This document shows positions 44,850 through 52,953 of a stretch of 64,000 nt of DNA, piece by piece (position 1 is the first letter of the stretch; each line of letters opens with the position of its first letter). The notes under the pieces were generated by a model. It was not told where the DNA came from. It ran no database searches and saw only the letters and a list, made by a program, of their open reading frames with translations. A program made the translations under genes and the position numbers. This DNA is from Streptomyces caniferus (lineage in GTDB: Bacteria > Actinomycetota > Actinomycetes > Streptomycetales > Streptomycetaceae): NCBI RefSeq assembly GCF_009811555.1, contig NZ_BLIN01000002.1:930001-994000 (forward strand). Direction: 5' to 3'.

Positions 44850-45851
44850 GTGACCATGCCCATCACTGTTCCCGCATACGGCAAGGAAGCCGCGGGGCGT
44901 CTGGCGTCAATGGCGGACGTGACCGCCGACGACGGTGCGCTGCGCCGCTTCCTCCACGGCCTGCCGGGTGTCGACGCGGTCGGCCTCGAGGCCCGCGCCG
45001 CCACCCTCGGCACCCGCTCGATCAAGACGACGGCGAAGGCGTACGCCATCGACCTCGCCATCTCGATGATCGACCTGACGACCCTCGAAGGCGCGGACAC
45101 CCCGGGCAAGGTCCGGGCGCTGTGCGCCAAGGGCGTCCACCCGGACCCCACGGACCGCACCAGCCCCAAGGTCGCGGCGATCTGCGTCTACCCGGACATG
45201 GTCGCGACGGCCAAGGAGGCGCTCGGCGACTCCGGCGTCCACGTCGCGTCCGTCGCCACCGCCTTCCCGGCCGGCCGCGCCGCGCTGCCGGTCAAGCTCG
45301 CCGACACCCGTGACGCGGTCGCGGCCGGCGCCGACGAGATCGACATGGTGATCGACCGGGGCGCCTTCCTCTCCGGCCGCTACATGGACGTCTTCGAGGA
45401 GATCAAGGCCGTCAAGGAGGCGTGCGCCCGGCCCGATGGCAGCGCCGCGCACCTCAAGGTCATCTTCGAGACCGGCGAGCTCCAGACGTACGACAACGTC
45501 CGCCGGGTCTCCTGGCTCGCGATGCTCGCGGGCGCCGACTTCATCAAGACCTCGACCGGCAAGGTCGCCGTCAACGCCACCCCGCCGGTCACCCTCCTGA
45601 TGCTGGAGGCGGTCCGTGACTTCCACGCCGCGACCGGCGTCCAGGTCGGGGTGAAGCCGGCCGGCGGTATCCGTACGACCAAGGACGCGATCAAGTACCT
45701 GGTCATGGTCAACGAGACCCTCGGCGAGCCCTGGCTGACCGCCGACTGGTTCCGCTTCGGCGCCTCCAGCCTCCTCAACGACCTGCTGATGCAGCGCCAG
45801 AAGCTCAGCACCGGCCGCTACTCCGGCCCCGACTACGTCACGGTGGACTGA
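44850..45851 (+). CDS. deoC: Deoxyribose-phosphate aldolase
   Basis: GTG 44850 gives 333 residues; ATG 44856 is an alternative. It cleaves 2-deoxyribose-5-phosphate to acetaldehyde and glyceraldehyde-3-phosphate. The Schiff-base lysine is Lys233 in FIKTSTGK; supporting residues are Asp165 in DEIDMVID, Lys203 in LKVIFETGEL and Lys269 in VGVKPAGGIR. It is longer than E. coli DERA, with about 60 extra N-terminal residues, as in other actinobacteria. Aldehyde dehydrogenase genes follow after 7 bp, fitting disposal of the acetaldehyde. Confidence 0.95.
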   Translation: MTMPITVPAYGKEAAGRLASMADVTADDGALRRFLHGLPGVDAVGLEARAATLGTRSIKTTAKAYAIDLAISMIDLTTLEGADTPGKVRALCAKGVHPDPTDRTSPKVAAICVYPDMVATAKEALGDSGVHVASVATAFPAGRAALPVKLADTRDAVAAGADEIDMVIDRGAFLSGRYMDVFEEIKAVKEACARPDGSAAHLKVIFETGELQTYDNVRRVSWLAMLAGADFIKTSTGKVAVNATPPVTLLMLEAVRDFHAATGVQVGVKPAGGIRTTKDAIKYLVMVNETLGEPWLTADWFRFGASSLLNDLLMQRQKLSTGRYSGPDYVTVD

Positions 45852-45858
45852 GGCTCCC

Positions 45859-47310
45859 ATGACCTTCGATTACGCACCCGCACCCGAGTCCCGCGCGGTC
45901 GTCGACATCGCGCCGTCCTACGGCCTGTTCATCGACGGCGAGTTCGCCCCGGCCTCCGACGGCAAGGTCTTCAAGACCGTCTCCCCGTCGACCGAGGAGG
46001 TCCTCTCCGAGGTCGCCCAGGCGAGCGCGGACGATGTCGACCGCGCCGTGAAGGCGGCCCGCAAGGCCTTCGAGAAGTGGTCCGCGCTGCCCGGCGCCGA
46101 GCGCGCCAAGTACCTCTTCCGGATCGCCCGGATCATCCAGGAGCGCTCGCGCGAGCTGGCCGTGCTGGAGTCGCTCGACAACGGCAAACCGATCCGCGAG
46201 TCCCGGGACGCCGACCTGCCGCTGGTCGCCGCGCACTTCTTCTACTACGCGGGCTGGGCCGACAAGCTCGACCACGCGGGGTACGGCGCCAACCCGCGCC
46301 CCCTGGGCGTGGCCGGCCAGGTCATCCCCTGGAACTTCCCCCTCCTCATGCTCGCGTGGAAGATCGCCCCGGCACTGGCGACCGGCAACACGGTCGTACT
46401 CAAGCCCGCCGAGACGACCCCGCTCTCCGCCCTGTTCTTCGCGGACATCTGCCGCCAGGCGGGTCTGCCCAAGGGCGTCGTCAACATCCTCACGGGCGAC
46501 GGCTCCACCGGCGCCTCGCTGGTCGGGCACCCCGACGTCAACAAGGTGGCCTTCACGGGCTCCACCGAGGTCGGCAAGGCCATCGCCCGTACGGTCGCCG
46601 GCACGGACAAGAAGGTCACCCTGGAGCTCGGCGGCAAGGCGGCGAACATCGTCTTCGACGACGCGCCGCTGGACCAGGCCGTCGAGGGCATCGTCAACGG
46701 CATCTTCTTCAACCAGGGCCACGTCTGCTGCGCGGGCTCGCGCCTGCTGGTCCAGGAGTCGGTCGCCGACGAGCTGCTGGACGCGCTCAAGCGCCGGATG
46801 CGGACCCTGCGCGTGGGCGACCCGCTCGACAAGAACACCGACATCGGCGCCATCAACTCCGCCGAACAGCTGGCCCGGATCACCGCGCTGGCCGACGCGG
46901 GCGAGGCCGAGGGCGCCGAGCGCTGGTCGCCGTCCTGCGAACTCCCCTCCTCCGGCTACTGGTTCGCCCCGACGCTGTTCACCGGTGTCACCCAGGCGCA
47001 CCGCATCGCCCGTGAGGAGATCTTCGGCCCGGTGCTCTCCGTGCTGACCTTCCGCACCCCCGCGGAGGCCGTGGAGAAGGCCAACAACACCCCGTACGGC
47101 CTCTCCGCCGGCATCTGGACGGAGAAGGGCTCGCGGATGCTGTGGATGGCGAACAAGCTGCGTGCGGGCATCATCTGGTCCAACACGTTCAACAAGTTCG
47201 ACCCGGCCTCGCCCTTCGGCGGCTACAAGGAGTCGGGCTACGGCCGCGAGGGCGGCCGGCACGGTCTGGAGGCGTACCTCGCCCCGTCGAGCCCGGAGGG
47301 CGCGCGCTGA
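45859..47310 (+). CDS. Aldehyde dehydrogenase, ALDH16-like catalytic half
   Basis: A 483-residue NAD(P)-dependent aldehyde dehydrogenase with all catalytic residues: Asn159 in IPWNFP, Lys182 in VVLKPAE, Glu256 in LELGGKAANIV and nucleophile Cys290 in QGHVCCAGSR. Family C-terminal features FGGYKESGYGREGG and GLEAYL are present. It starts 7 bp after deoC, so acetaldehyde from DERA is the likely substrate. Its stop overlaps the next gene by one base (TGATG), so the two are translationally coupled and probably form one complex. Confidence 0.92.
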   Translation: MTFDYAPAPESRAVVDIAPSYGLFIDGEFAPASDGKVFKTVSPSTEEVLSEVAQASADDVDRAVKAARKAFEKWSALPGAERAKYLFRIARIIQERSRELAVLESLDNGKPIRESRDADLPLVAAHFFYYAGWADKLDHAGYGANPRPLGVAGQVIPWNFPLLMLAWKIAPALATGNTVVLKPAETTPLSALFFADICRQAGLPKGVVNILTGDGSTGASLVGHPDVNKVAFTGSTEVGKAIARTVAGTDKKVTLELGGKAANIVFDDAPLDQAVEGIVNGIFFNQGHVCCAGSRLLVQESVADELLDALKRRMRTLRVGDPLDKNTDIGAINSAEQLARITALADAGEAEGAERWSPSCELPSSGYWFAPTLFTGVTQAHRIAREEIFGPVLSVLTFRTPAEAVEKANNTPYGLSAGIWTEKGSRMLWMANKLRAGIIWSNTFNKFDPASPFGGYKESGYGREGGRHGLEAYLAPSSPEGAR

Positions 47311-48176
47311 TGAACACCGTTGACCGCTTGAGTGTGCTCAAGACCTACAAGCTGTACGTCGGGGGCAAGTTCCCCCGGTCCGAGAGCGGGCGGGTGTACG
47401 AGGTGACCGACTCCAAGGGCGCATGGCTCGCCAACGCGCCGCTGGCCTCCCGCAAGGACGCCCGGGACGCGGTGGTCGCCGCCCGTAAGGCGTTCGGCGG
47501 CTGGTCGGGCGCCACGGCCTACAACCGCGGGCAGATCCTCTACCGCGTCGCCGAGATGCTGGAGGGCCGCCGCGACCAGTTCGTCGCCGAGGTGGCCGCC
47601 GCCGAGGGCCTGTCGAAGGCGAAGGCCACGGCGCAGGTGGACGCGGCGACCGACCGCTGGGTCTGGTACGCGGGCTGGTCCGACAAGGTCGCCCAGATCG
47701 CCGGCGGCGCCAACCCGGTGGCCGGTCCGTACTTCAACCTCTCCTCCCCCGAGCCGACCGGTGTGGTCGCGGTCCTGGCCCCGCAGGACTCGTCCTTCCT
47801 CGGCCTGGTCTCGGTGATCGCCCCGGCGATCGTCACGGGCAACACGGTGGTCGTGGCGGCCGCCGAGGACGCCCCGCTGCCCGCTCTCTCCCTGGCCGAG
47901 GTGCTCGCCACCTCCGACCTCCCGGGCGGCGTGGTCAACATCCTCTCGGGCCGTACCGCGGAGCTGGGCGCCCCGCTCGCCGCCCACCAGGACGTCAACG
48001 CCCTCGACCTCGCGGGCGCCGACGAGGAGCTGGCGAAGGAGCTGGAGACGGCCGCGGCCGACAACCTCAAGCGGGTGCTCCGCCCGGGGACGGTGAACTG
48101 GACCGCCGACCCCGGAACCGGCCGCCTGCTGAGCTTCCTGGAGACGAAGACCGTGTGGCATCCGATGGGCGTTTAG
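47310..48176 (+). CDS. Truncated aldehyde dehydrogenase-like protein without catalytic residues
   Basis: A 288-residue protein, ATG overlapping the upstream stop. Residues 1-250 follow the ALDH NAD-binding half (KLYVGGKFPRSESGRVYEV, FGGWSGATAYNRGQILYRVA, LPGGVVNILSG), yet PWNFP is replaced by APQDSS, the cofactor Lys by Ala (VVVAAAEDAPL), and the catalytic Glu and Cys regions are absent. The end KTVWHPMG resembles the very C-terminus of ALDHs, so the catalytic part looks deleted from the middle. ALDH16 proteins carry just such a non-catalytic second ALDH domain; here it is a separate gene. Not a pseudogene: the frame is clean and tightly coupled. Confidence 0.87.
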   Translation: MNTVDRLSVLKTYKLYVGGKFPRSESGRVYEVTDSKGAWLANAPLASRKDARDAVVAARKAFGGWSGATAYNRGQILYRVAEMLEGRRDQFVAEVAAAEGLSKAKATAQVDAATDRWVWYAGWSDKVAQIAGGANPVAGPYFNLSSPEPTGVVAVLAPQDSSFLGLVSVIAPAIVTGNTVVVAAAEDAPLPALSLAEVLATSDLPGGVVNILSGRTAELGAPLAAHQDVNALDLAGADEELAKELETAAADNLKRVLRPGTVNWTADPGTGRLLSFLETKTVWHPMGV

Positions 48177-48237
48177 GCCTGTTCCCGGCCTGCTCTGGGC
48201 CTATTACGGCGGTCTCATGACGCGCCGTCACCAATGC

Positions 48238-48275
48238 CCGTGCGGGGTCTCGCCTGATGGCGGGGCCCCGCACGG
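48238..48275 (+). terminator. Terminator hairpin after the deoC-ALDH operon
   Basis: CCGTGCGGGG (48238-48247) pairs with CCCCGCACGG (48266-48275), with CGCC/GGCG pairing inside. It lies about 60 bases after the stop of the second ALDH gene and closes that operon before the type VII-like cassette. Confidence 0.75.
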
Positions 48276-48337
48276 CTGTCCGGTTCTTTAACTACGATTG
48301 GCTTGACAGCACGACGACAACATTTCGGGGGAGATTC

Positions 48338-48673
48338 GTGCCGGAGCAATTCAGCGCTGCCCAGGAAGCGCTGCACAAGTTCGCCAAGAGCGCCGACCAG
48401 CGGGCCGAGAAGCTGCGGGCGATCCGCAGCAAGCTCGCCTCGCACGAGCTCAGCAAGGAGGCCTTCGGGAAGCTCCCGGAGTCCGATGAGCTCTACCAGG
48501 CCTACGACGAGCAGAGCGAGCACTGCCTGGACACGCTCGACTCCGCGGCCAAGCTGGAGGAGAAGATCAGCGAGGGCGTCACGGAGACGGCGCGGGCCTA
48601 CCAGTCCGACGAGGACGCGACCGCCGCGTCGATGCGGCAGATCCACTCGGGCGGACCGGGGAGCACGCGATGA
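48338..48673 (+). CDS. Small WXG100/EspC-like type VII secretion protein
   Basis: GTG 48338 gives 111 residues with a GGGGGAG ribosome site. The predicted structure is two helices (EQFSAAQEALHKFAKSADQR and DEQSEHCLDTLDSAAKLEEK) with a helical end. Near the C-terminus Tyr88-Gln-Ser-Asp-Glu92 fits the YxxxD/E secretion signal of type VII substrates. WxG itself is missing from the turn, where FGKLPESDEL stands, as in EspC/DUF2580-like partners. It overlaps the next gene by 4 bp (ATGA), and probably pairs with its product. No EccC or other secretion-core gene is in the window. Confidence 0.72.
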   Translation: MPEQFSAAQEALHKFAKSADQRAEKLRAIRSKLASHELSKEAFGKLPESDELYQAYDEQSEHCLDTLDSAAKLEEKISEGVTETARAYQSDEDATAASMRQIHSGGPGSTR

Positions 48674-49830
48674 GCGGCCCGGTATCGGGGGCGTTGGGCG
48701 CCTACAACAAGGTCAACGACTGGATGAGCGGCTTCGACTCCGCAGTCGACACCATCATGCGTCCGCTCGTCGAACCGCTCGCCGAGCACCTGGAGGCGGT
48801 GACCGGCGACGACGAGGGCATCCAGGAAGCCGCGAAGCTGTGGCGCGACCAGGCGGCCGAGCTGCGCGATCTGATCGCTGACCAGCGGCGCGACCGCGCG
48901 GACCTCGCCCACGAGTGGACCGGCGAGGCCGCCGAGGCGTTCCAGGGGCACCTCGCCGAGCTGGAAACCGCCCTGGAGGCGGAAGCCGAGGACATGGACG
49001 CCGTGGCCGACGTCCTGGAACAGGCCGGCGCACAGGCGAAGATGGCCGAGCAGGTCGTCGAGACGCTCATCCGCGAGCTGATCGAATGGGCCATCATCGA
49101 ACTCGCGGTGGCTTTGGCCACCTCGATCGTCACCGCCGGCATCTCGGCCGCTGCCGCCGCGGCGGCAGCGGTGGCCGAGGCCAGTTTCGTGTCGGCGCGC
49201 ATCGCCAGGGTGCTGGCCGAACTGGCCAAGGAACTCAAGGCCTTCGTCAACATCATCAAGCTGCTGAAAAAAGCCAAGAAGATGTCGAAGATCAAAAAGC
49301 TCAAGCCCTGGACCTGGAAGCACCTCAAGGACCCGGTCGAGGCTGAGAAGTTCGCGAAGGCGCTGGCCGCCAAGAAGGCGCTGAAGGCCATCAAGACGCC
49401 GATGAAGGGGGCCGTGGGGCTCGGGATGGGCGCCCTCGGCTTCTCCGGCGACCCGACCCAGGCCGTCTCTCCCATCGTCCAGCACGAGGCCGACAAGCTC
49501 GACGATGCGCTGAGCGGCAAGGGTTCCCACGACAGCGGCGGCAGCAGTGGACACGGCAGCCCCCATCTGCCCCCCGCATCCGACTTCGAGGGGCCGCCCG
49601 CGCCGGGCTTCGCCCCCTCGCGCGACGTCCAGGAGCCCGCCTCCCCGCTGCCCGGCGGACGGCCCACCGCCCCGGACCCGGGGTTCGCGTCGCTGCCCGA
49701 CGAGCCCGTCGCCCAGGACCCGCTCAGCCGCTACCGCGAACCGGCCGTTGCGGAGAATCCCGGAGTGACCACCATGCCGGCGCCGGCCCGGACGACCACG
49801 CCCCGCGATCCCGACAACCCGTTCGGCTGA
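48670..49830 (+). CDS. Large type VII secretion-like substrate with WTG motif and Pro-rich tail
   Basis: A 386-residue protein. An N-terminal helical hairpin has HEWTGEAAEAFQGHL (81-95), matching the WxG turn with Trp83-Thr-Gly85. A hydrophobic Ala-rich stretch at about 138-172 could insert in a membrane, followed by a very basic segment (KLLKKAKKMSKIKKLKPWTWK, shown to 19 residues as LLKKAKKMSKIKKLKPWTW). The last 100 residues are Pro/Gly/Asp-rich and disordered-looking, with no recognisable toxin domain. The layout resembles the LXG/WXG effectors of ESX systems. Coupled by overlap to the small partner upstream. Confidence 0.72.
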   Translation: MSGPVSGALGAYNKVNDWMSGFDSAVDTIMRPLVEPLAEHLEAVTGDDEGIQEAAKLWRDQAAELRDLIADQRRDRADLAHEWTGEAAEAFQGHLAELETALEAEAEDMDAVADVLEQAGAQAKMAEQVVETLIRELIEWAIIELAVALATSIVTAGISAAAAAAAAVAEASFVSARIARVLAELAKELKAFVNIIKLLKKAKKMSKIKKLKPWTWKHLKDPVEAEKFAKALAAKKALKAIKTPMKGAVGLGMGALGFSGDPTQAVSPIVQHEADKLDDALSGKGSHDSGGSSGHGSPHLPPASDFEGPPAPGFAPSRDVQEPASPLPGGRPTAPDPGFASLPDEPVAQDPLSRYREPAVAENPGVTTMPAPARTTTPRDPDNPFG

Positions 49831-49861
49831 GCCGCACACCCGACGAGAGGAGCGGCACCGG

Positions 49862-50632
49862 ATGACGCCGTTTTACCGCGACTGTTTTCCTCCTTTCCTC
49901 CAGCCAGGGGAACGGCTGATCATCGCCTCGGACTACTGCCACAATGCGGCGCTGCCCTTCGTCCCTGCCGAGCTGCGCACCCCGCGCACCCCGTCCCCTC
50001 TCGAACAGCGGGTACGGGGCGCGCTGGGGAACGCTCTGGGCAAGGTGACCAAGCCGCTGGGTCCGGCGATCAACAACCGGCTGGCGAACAACCCCGTGAC
50101 GCGGGCCGTCAGCGGGTCCGCCGGCAACAGCGCGCCGCGGCCCGTCGGCCGAGAGGGCGAAACCGTCGCCACGTATGCCGCCGGAGACTTCGGCGACAAC
50201 TACGGGAGACGGCCGGACCGCGATCTCAGCGAGGCGGTGTTCGAACTTCAGGACACGATCGAGGACGCCGCGTCCGACGCCATCGAGCACATGATGTACG
50301 GCAAGCCCATGGAGGGCGGCTGGTCGAGCATGGCCGGGCGTTTCCTGGTCGATCTGACGAACGCGGGCGACGAACCCAGGTTCCAGGCGCTGACCGACCG
50401 CCGGCTGATCGTGCTCGTGAACCGCAACAAGAGCTGGCTGGACGGCACCCCGAAGTGTGATCTCGGGGTGGCGGTGCCCCGTACGAACATCGCCCGGGTC
50501 ACCGCGCATTCGAAGGCCGTCACCAAGGGGCGGTTCGACGTCACCTTCGCCGACGGATCGTGGATCGCCCTGGGCAGTCTGCACCGCGAGAACATGGAGG
50601 GCATCGTCGCCGCCTTCCACCAAGGCCTCTGA
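49862..50632 (+). CDS. Uncharacterised protein of the type VII-like cassette (paralog A)
   Basis: A 256-residue soluble protein, family unknown to me. It begins CFPPFLQPGERLIIASDY. A variable middle is followed by a conserved second half: MEGGWSSMAGRFLVDLTNAG, FQALTDRRLIVLVN, then GRFDVTFADGSWIALGSLHR. The alternation of short strands and GSWIAL/RRLIVL pattern recalls a PH-like (GRAM/bPH) domain. It is clearly paralogous to the next gene. It starts 31 bp after the large substrate gene and must be in the same operon. A chaperone, immunity or adaptor role for the upstream proteins is a guess. Confidence 0.7.
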   Translation: MTPFYRDCFPPFLQPGERLIIASDYCHNAALPFVPAELRTPRTPSPLEQRVRGALGNALGKVTKPLGPAINNRLANNPVTRAVSGSAGNSAPRPVGREGETVATYAAGDFGDNYGRRPDRDLSEAVFELQDTIEDAASDAIEHMMYGKPMEGGWSSMAGRFLVDLTNAGDEPRFQALTDRRLIVLVNRNKSWLDGTPKCDLGVAVPRTNIARVTAHSKAVTKGRFDVTFADGSWIALGSLHRENMEGIVAAFHQGL

Positions 50633-50658
50633 AGACATGATCCAGGAAGGCTGACCAC

Positions 50659-51354
50659 GTGCCGAAGACCGACCATGCAACGCCCTGCCGCCGGTTCCTC
50701 CAGCCCGGCGAGGCGCTGTGGGAGGCCAGGGACTACCACGAGTACCCCGACCTTCCGCTCGTGCCCGGCCACCTCAGGGCACCTAGGAAGCGGCCGACCC
50801 GCGGCAAGGGCCTCCTGGGAAAGCTGAGCGACATCCTCGACAAGGCATCGCAGCCGTCCGCCGGTGCGGTTGCCGGCCGGCCGTCGGACAGCCGCCTGCT
50901 CGACAACCGGCTGCTCGACAACCGGGCGACGCGTGTGGTCGGCACGGTCGCCGAGGGGCTGAACGAGGCCCAGGACGACATCGAGGACGCCCTCGACGAC
51001 GCGGCGAACCGCGCGCTGTTCGGCAAGACCATGGAGGGTGACTGGTCCAGCATGGCCGGCCGGTTCCTCGTCCAGGTCACCAACGCGGGCGGCTCGCCCC
51101 GGCATCAGGCGCTCACCGACCGGCGGCTGTTCGTGCTGACCGACCATGCCACGGGGTGGCGGGAGCGCGAGCCGGAGCTGGAGGTCGCGGCGCAGATACA
51201 GCTGTCGAACATCGCGGAGCTGCGGCCCAGGCCGCGTATGACGTTCCCCCGCGGGCGCTTCGACCTGGTCTTCATCGACGGTTCGTGGCTGGCGCTGTGC
51301 TGTTCGCTCCAGGACGACATGCAGGCGATGGTCTCGGCCTTCCAGGGGCGCTGA
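50659..51354 (+). CDS. Uncharacterised protein of the type VII-like cassette (paralog B)
   Basis: GTG 50659 gives 231 residues. It shares with the preceding protein FLQPGEALWEARDYHEYPDL near the start, MEGDWSSMAGRFLVQVTNAG in the middle and GRFDLVFIDGSWLALCCSL near the end, so the pair arose by duplication. Differences concentrate in the 50-110 region, where this copy has the internal repeat SRLLDNRLLDNR. No signal peptide or membrane segment. Last gene of the cassette. Function unknown. Confidence 0.7.
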   Translation: MPKTDHATPCRRFLQPGEALWEARDYHEYPDLPLVPGHLRAPRKRPTRGKGLLGKLSDILDKASQPSAGAVAGRPSDSRLLDNRLLDNRATRVVGTVAEGLNEAQDDIEDALDDAANRALFGKTMEGDWSSMAGRFLVQVTNAGGSPRHQALTDRRLFVLTDHATGWREREPELEVAAQIQLSNIAELRPRPRMTFPRGRFDLVFIDGSWLALCCSLQDDMQAMVSAFQGR

Positions 51355-51430
51355 GCCCGGCGGGCGGGGCGGCGGGCGCGACCGGCCCGGTGGCTGGGGA
51401 GCCGCCGGGGCAGCGCCCGCCGCGCCGGCC

Positions 51431-51832
51431 TCACCCCGGCAGCACCCTCGTCAACGTCCCCACCAGCGGCAGGTCCTTGAGCGCGCCGCCGTTCGACAGG
51501 GCGCCGGTCAACAGCGTGGTGCCCACCGGCTTGAAGTCGGCGATCTGGGTGCTGACCGCATTGGCCAGCGGGTCGACGGGGGTGTTGGCCAAGGGGTCCA
51601 CCTGGAGGTTCTTGACCGGACCGAGGCCGCCGCCGAGCGAGTTCACGAGGGCTCCGGTCAGCGCCGAGGCCGTGGCGCCGGTGTCGCTGCTGCGTGCCGC
51701 GGACGCGGGGGCGGCGGACGCCGTAGCCGCACCGCCCGCTGCGAGCGCGGCACCGGCCGCGGAGAACACCAGCCCCGCCCGCAGCAAAGTGCGCGGAACA
51801 CGGCTGGGCTTGGGACGTGCATGGGAGGGCAT
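51431..51832 (-). CDS. Small secreted protein
   Basis: ATG 51832 gives 133 residues; AGGCAGG lies 8 bases upstream. A clear signal peptide ends near residue 35 (LLRAGLVFSAAGAALAAGGA and then ASAAPASA). The mature part is short, Gly/Leu/Asn-rich, with the internal repeat DPLANTPVDPLANAV. No cysteines and no known domain. It looks like the small exported proteins of unknown role that Streptomyces release during development. It converges with the type VII-like cassette. Confidence 0.75.
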   Translation of the reverse strand: MPSHARPKPSRVPRTLLRAGLVFSAAGAALAAGGAATASAAPASAARSSDTGATASALTGALVNSLGGGLGPVKNLQVDPLANTPVDPLANAVSTQIADFKPVGTTLLTGALSNGGALKDLPLVGTLTRVLPG

Positions 51833-51981
51833 GGGCACCTGCCTGGGGATCGAAGGGGTCGAAGCGCTGTGCGAGCGAGAGCCGTCGGGTAATCGATTGA
51901 CTGCGTAGCGTAGTTGAGGCGGCAGGGTCGAGCCACCTCGCGCGCCAGGGGTACCCCACACGGCCCCATACGCGACAATGG

Positions 51982-52716
51982 GTGCCCGTGAGCTCCCACT
52001 CCCGCACCCGGCCGCCCGCCCCCGAGCCCTCGACCCCGTTCGAGCAGGGAGGCGCCCCCGTCCGGGTCATTCTGCTGACCGGCCCCTCGGGCTCCGGCAA
52101 GACGTCCCTGGCCGCACTCAGCGGCCTCCCCGCCCTCAACCTCGACGACTTCTACAAGGAGGGGACGGACCCGACGCTGCCGCAACTGCCCGACGGCGGC
52201 GGCGCCGACTGGGACGCGCCGTTGTCCTGGGACGCCTCCGCCGCGGTCGCGGCCATCGACGCCCTGTGCCGTTCGGGGCGCACCGACGTCCCGGTCTACG
52301 ACCTTTCGGCCAGCGCCCGGGTCGGCACGACGGGGCTCGACCTCGGGGGCGCCCCGCTGTTCATCGCGGAGGGCATCTTCGCCGCCGATGTCATCGCGGA
52401 CTGCCGGGCGGCGGGACTGCTGGCCGACGCGCTGTGCCTGCGCGGCCGCCCCGCCACCACCTTCCGCCGTCGGCTGGCGCGGGATCTGCGCGAGGGCCGC
52501 AAGTCCGCCCCGTATCTCGTACGCCGCGGACTGCGGCTGCTGCGCGCCGAGCGGTCGGTCGTCGCCCGGCACACCGCGCTGGGCGCGCACCCCTGCGCCA
52601 AGCCGGAGGCGCTGGCACGGATATCGGCGGCACGGACGGCGGACACGGCGGACGCGGTGCAGGCGGCGGACGCGGTGGACACGATGCAGGCGGTGGACGC
52701 GCCCGTACGCTCCTGA
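51982..52716 (+). CDS. Uridine kinase-like P-loop protein
   Basis: GTG 51982 (or GTG 51988) gives up to 244 residues. Walker A is GPSGSGKTSLAAL near residue 33, followed by LPALNLDDFYKEGTDPTLP, where the NLDDFY motif matches uridine/panthothenate kinases. VYDLSASARVG and FIAEGIFAADVI correspond to later uridine-kinase elements. It probably phosphorylates uridine/cytidine or a related small molecule. The C-terminal 35 residues are a low-complexity AADAVDTMQAVDA repeat with no expected role. Confidence 0.82.
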   Translation: MPVSSHSRTRPPAPEPSTPFEQGGAPVRVILLTGPSGSGKTSLAALSGLPALNLDDFYKEGTDPTLPQLPDGGGADWDAPLSWDASAAVAAIDALCRSGRTDVPVYDLSASARVGTTGLDLGGAPLFIAEGIFAADVIADCRAAGLLADALCLRGRPATTFRRRLARDLREGRKSAPYLVRRGLRLLRAERSVVARHTALGAHPCAKPEALARISAARTADTADAVQAADAVDTMQAVDAPVRS

Positions 52717-52767
52717 CGGGCCGGACCGCCCCGCTCCCGGCGCACACGAAGCCGTCCCGTCACACGT

Positions 52768-52816
52768 GAAGAAGCGGGCTCGGACAGACCCCCCGGCCGC
52801 CCGAACCCGCTTCTTC
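52768..52816. terminator. Terminator hairpin after the uridine kinase-like gene
   Basis: GAAGAAGCGGGCTCGG (52768-52783) pairs with CCGAACCCGCTTCTTC (52801-52816) with one mismatch, loop of 17 bases, followed by TTCC. It sits between convergent genes. A long pyrimidine-rich tract (52800-52945, with many C4-C6 runs) follows up to the sigQ stop. Confidence 0.7.
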
Positions 52817-52953
52817 TTCCCCGTGATCCCCCGTATCCCCCGATACGTCCGGCTTGTTCGGATTGCTCCGCTTCCGCCGGTTCCCCCGCATCCCCTTTTC
52901 CCCTTGCCCCCCTCGGGCGTTCCCCCTGGTCCCCCCTCGGGCTCCCCCGATCC

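Noticed and set aside
47310..48176. Pseudogene of an aldehyde dehydrogenase
   Set aside because: The frame is undamaged, the codon use is normal, the start is coupled to the previous gene, and the ALDH C-terminal tail is kept. It looks like a maintained non-catalytic protein.
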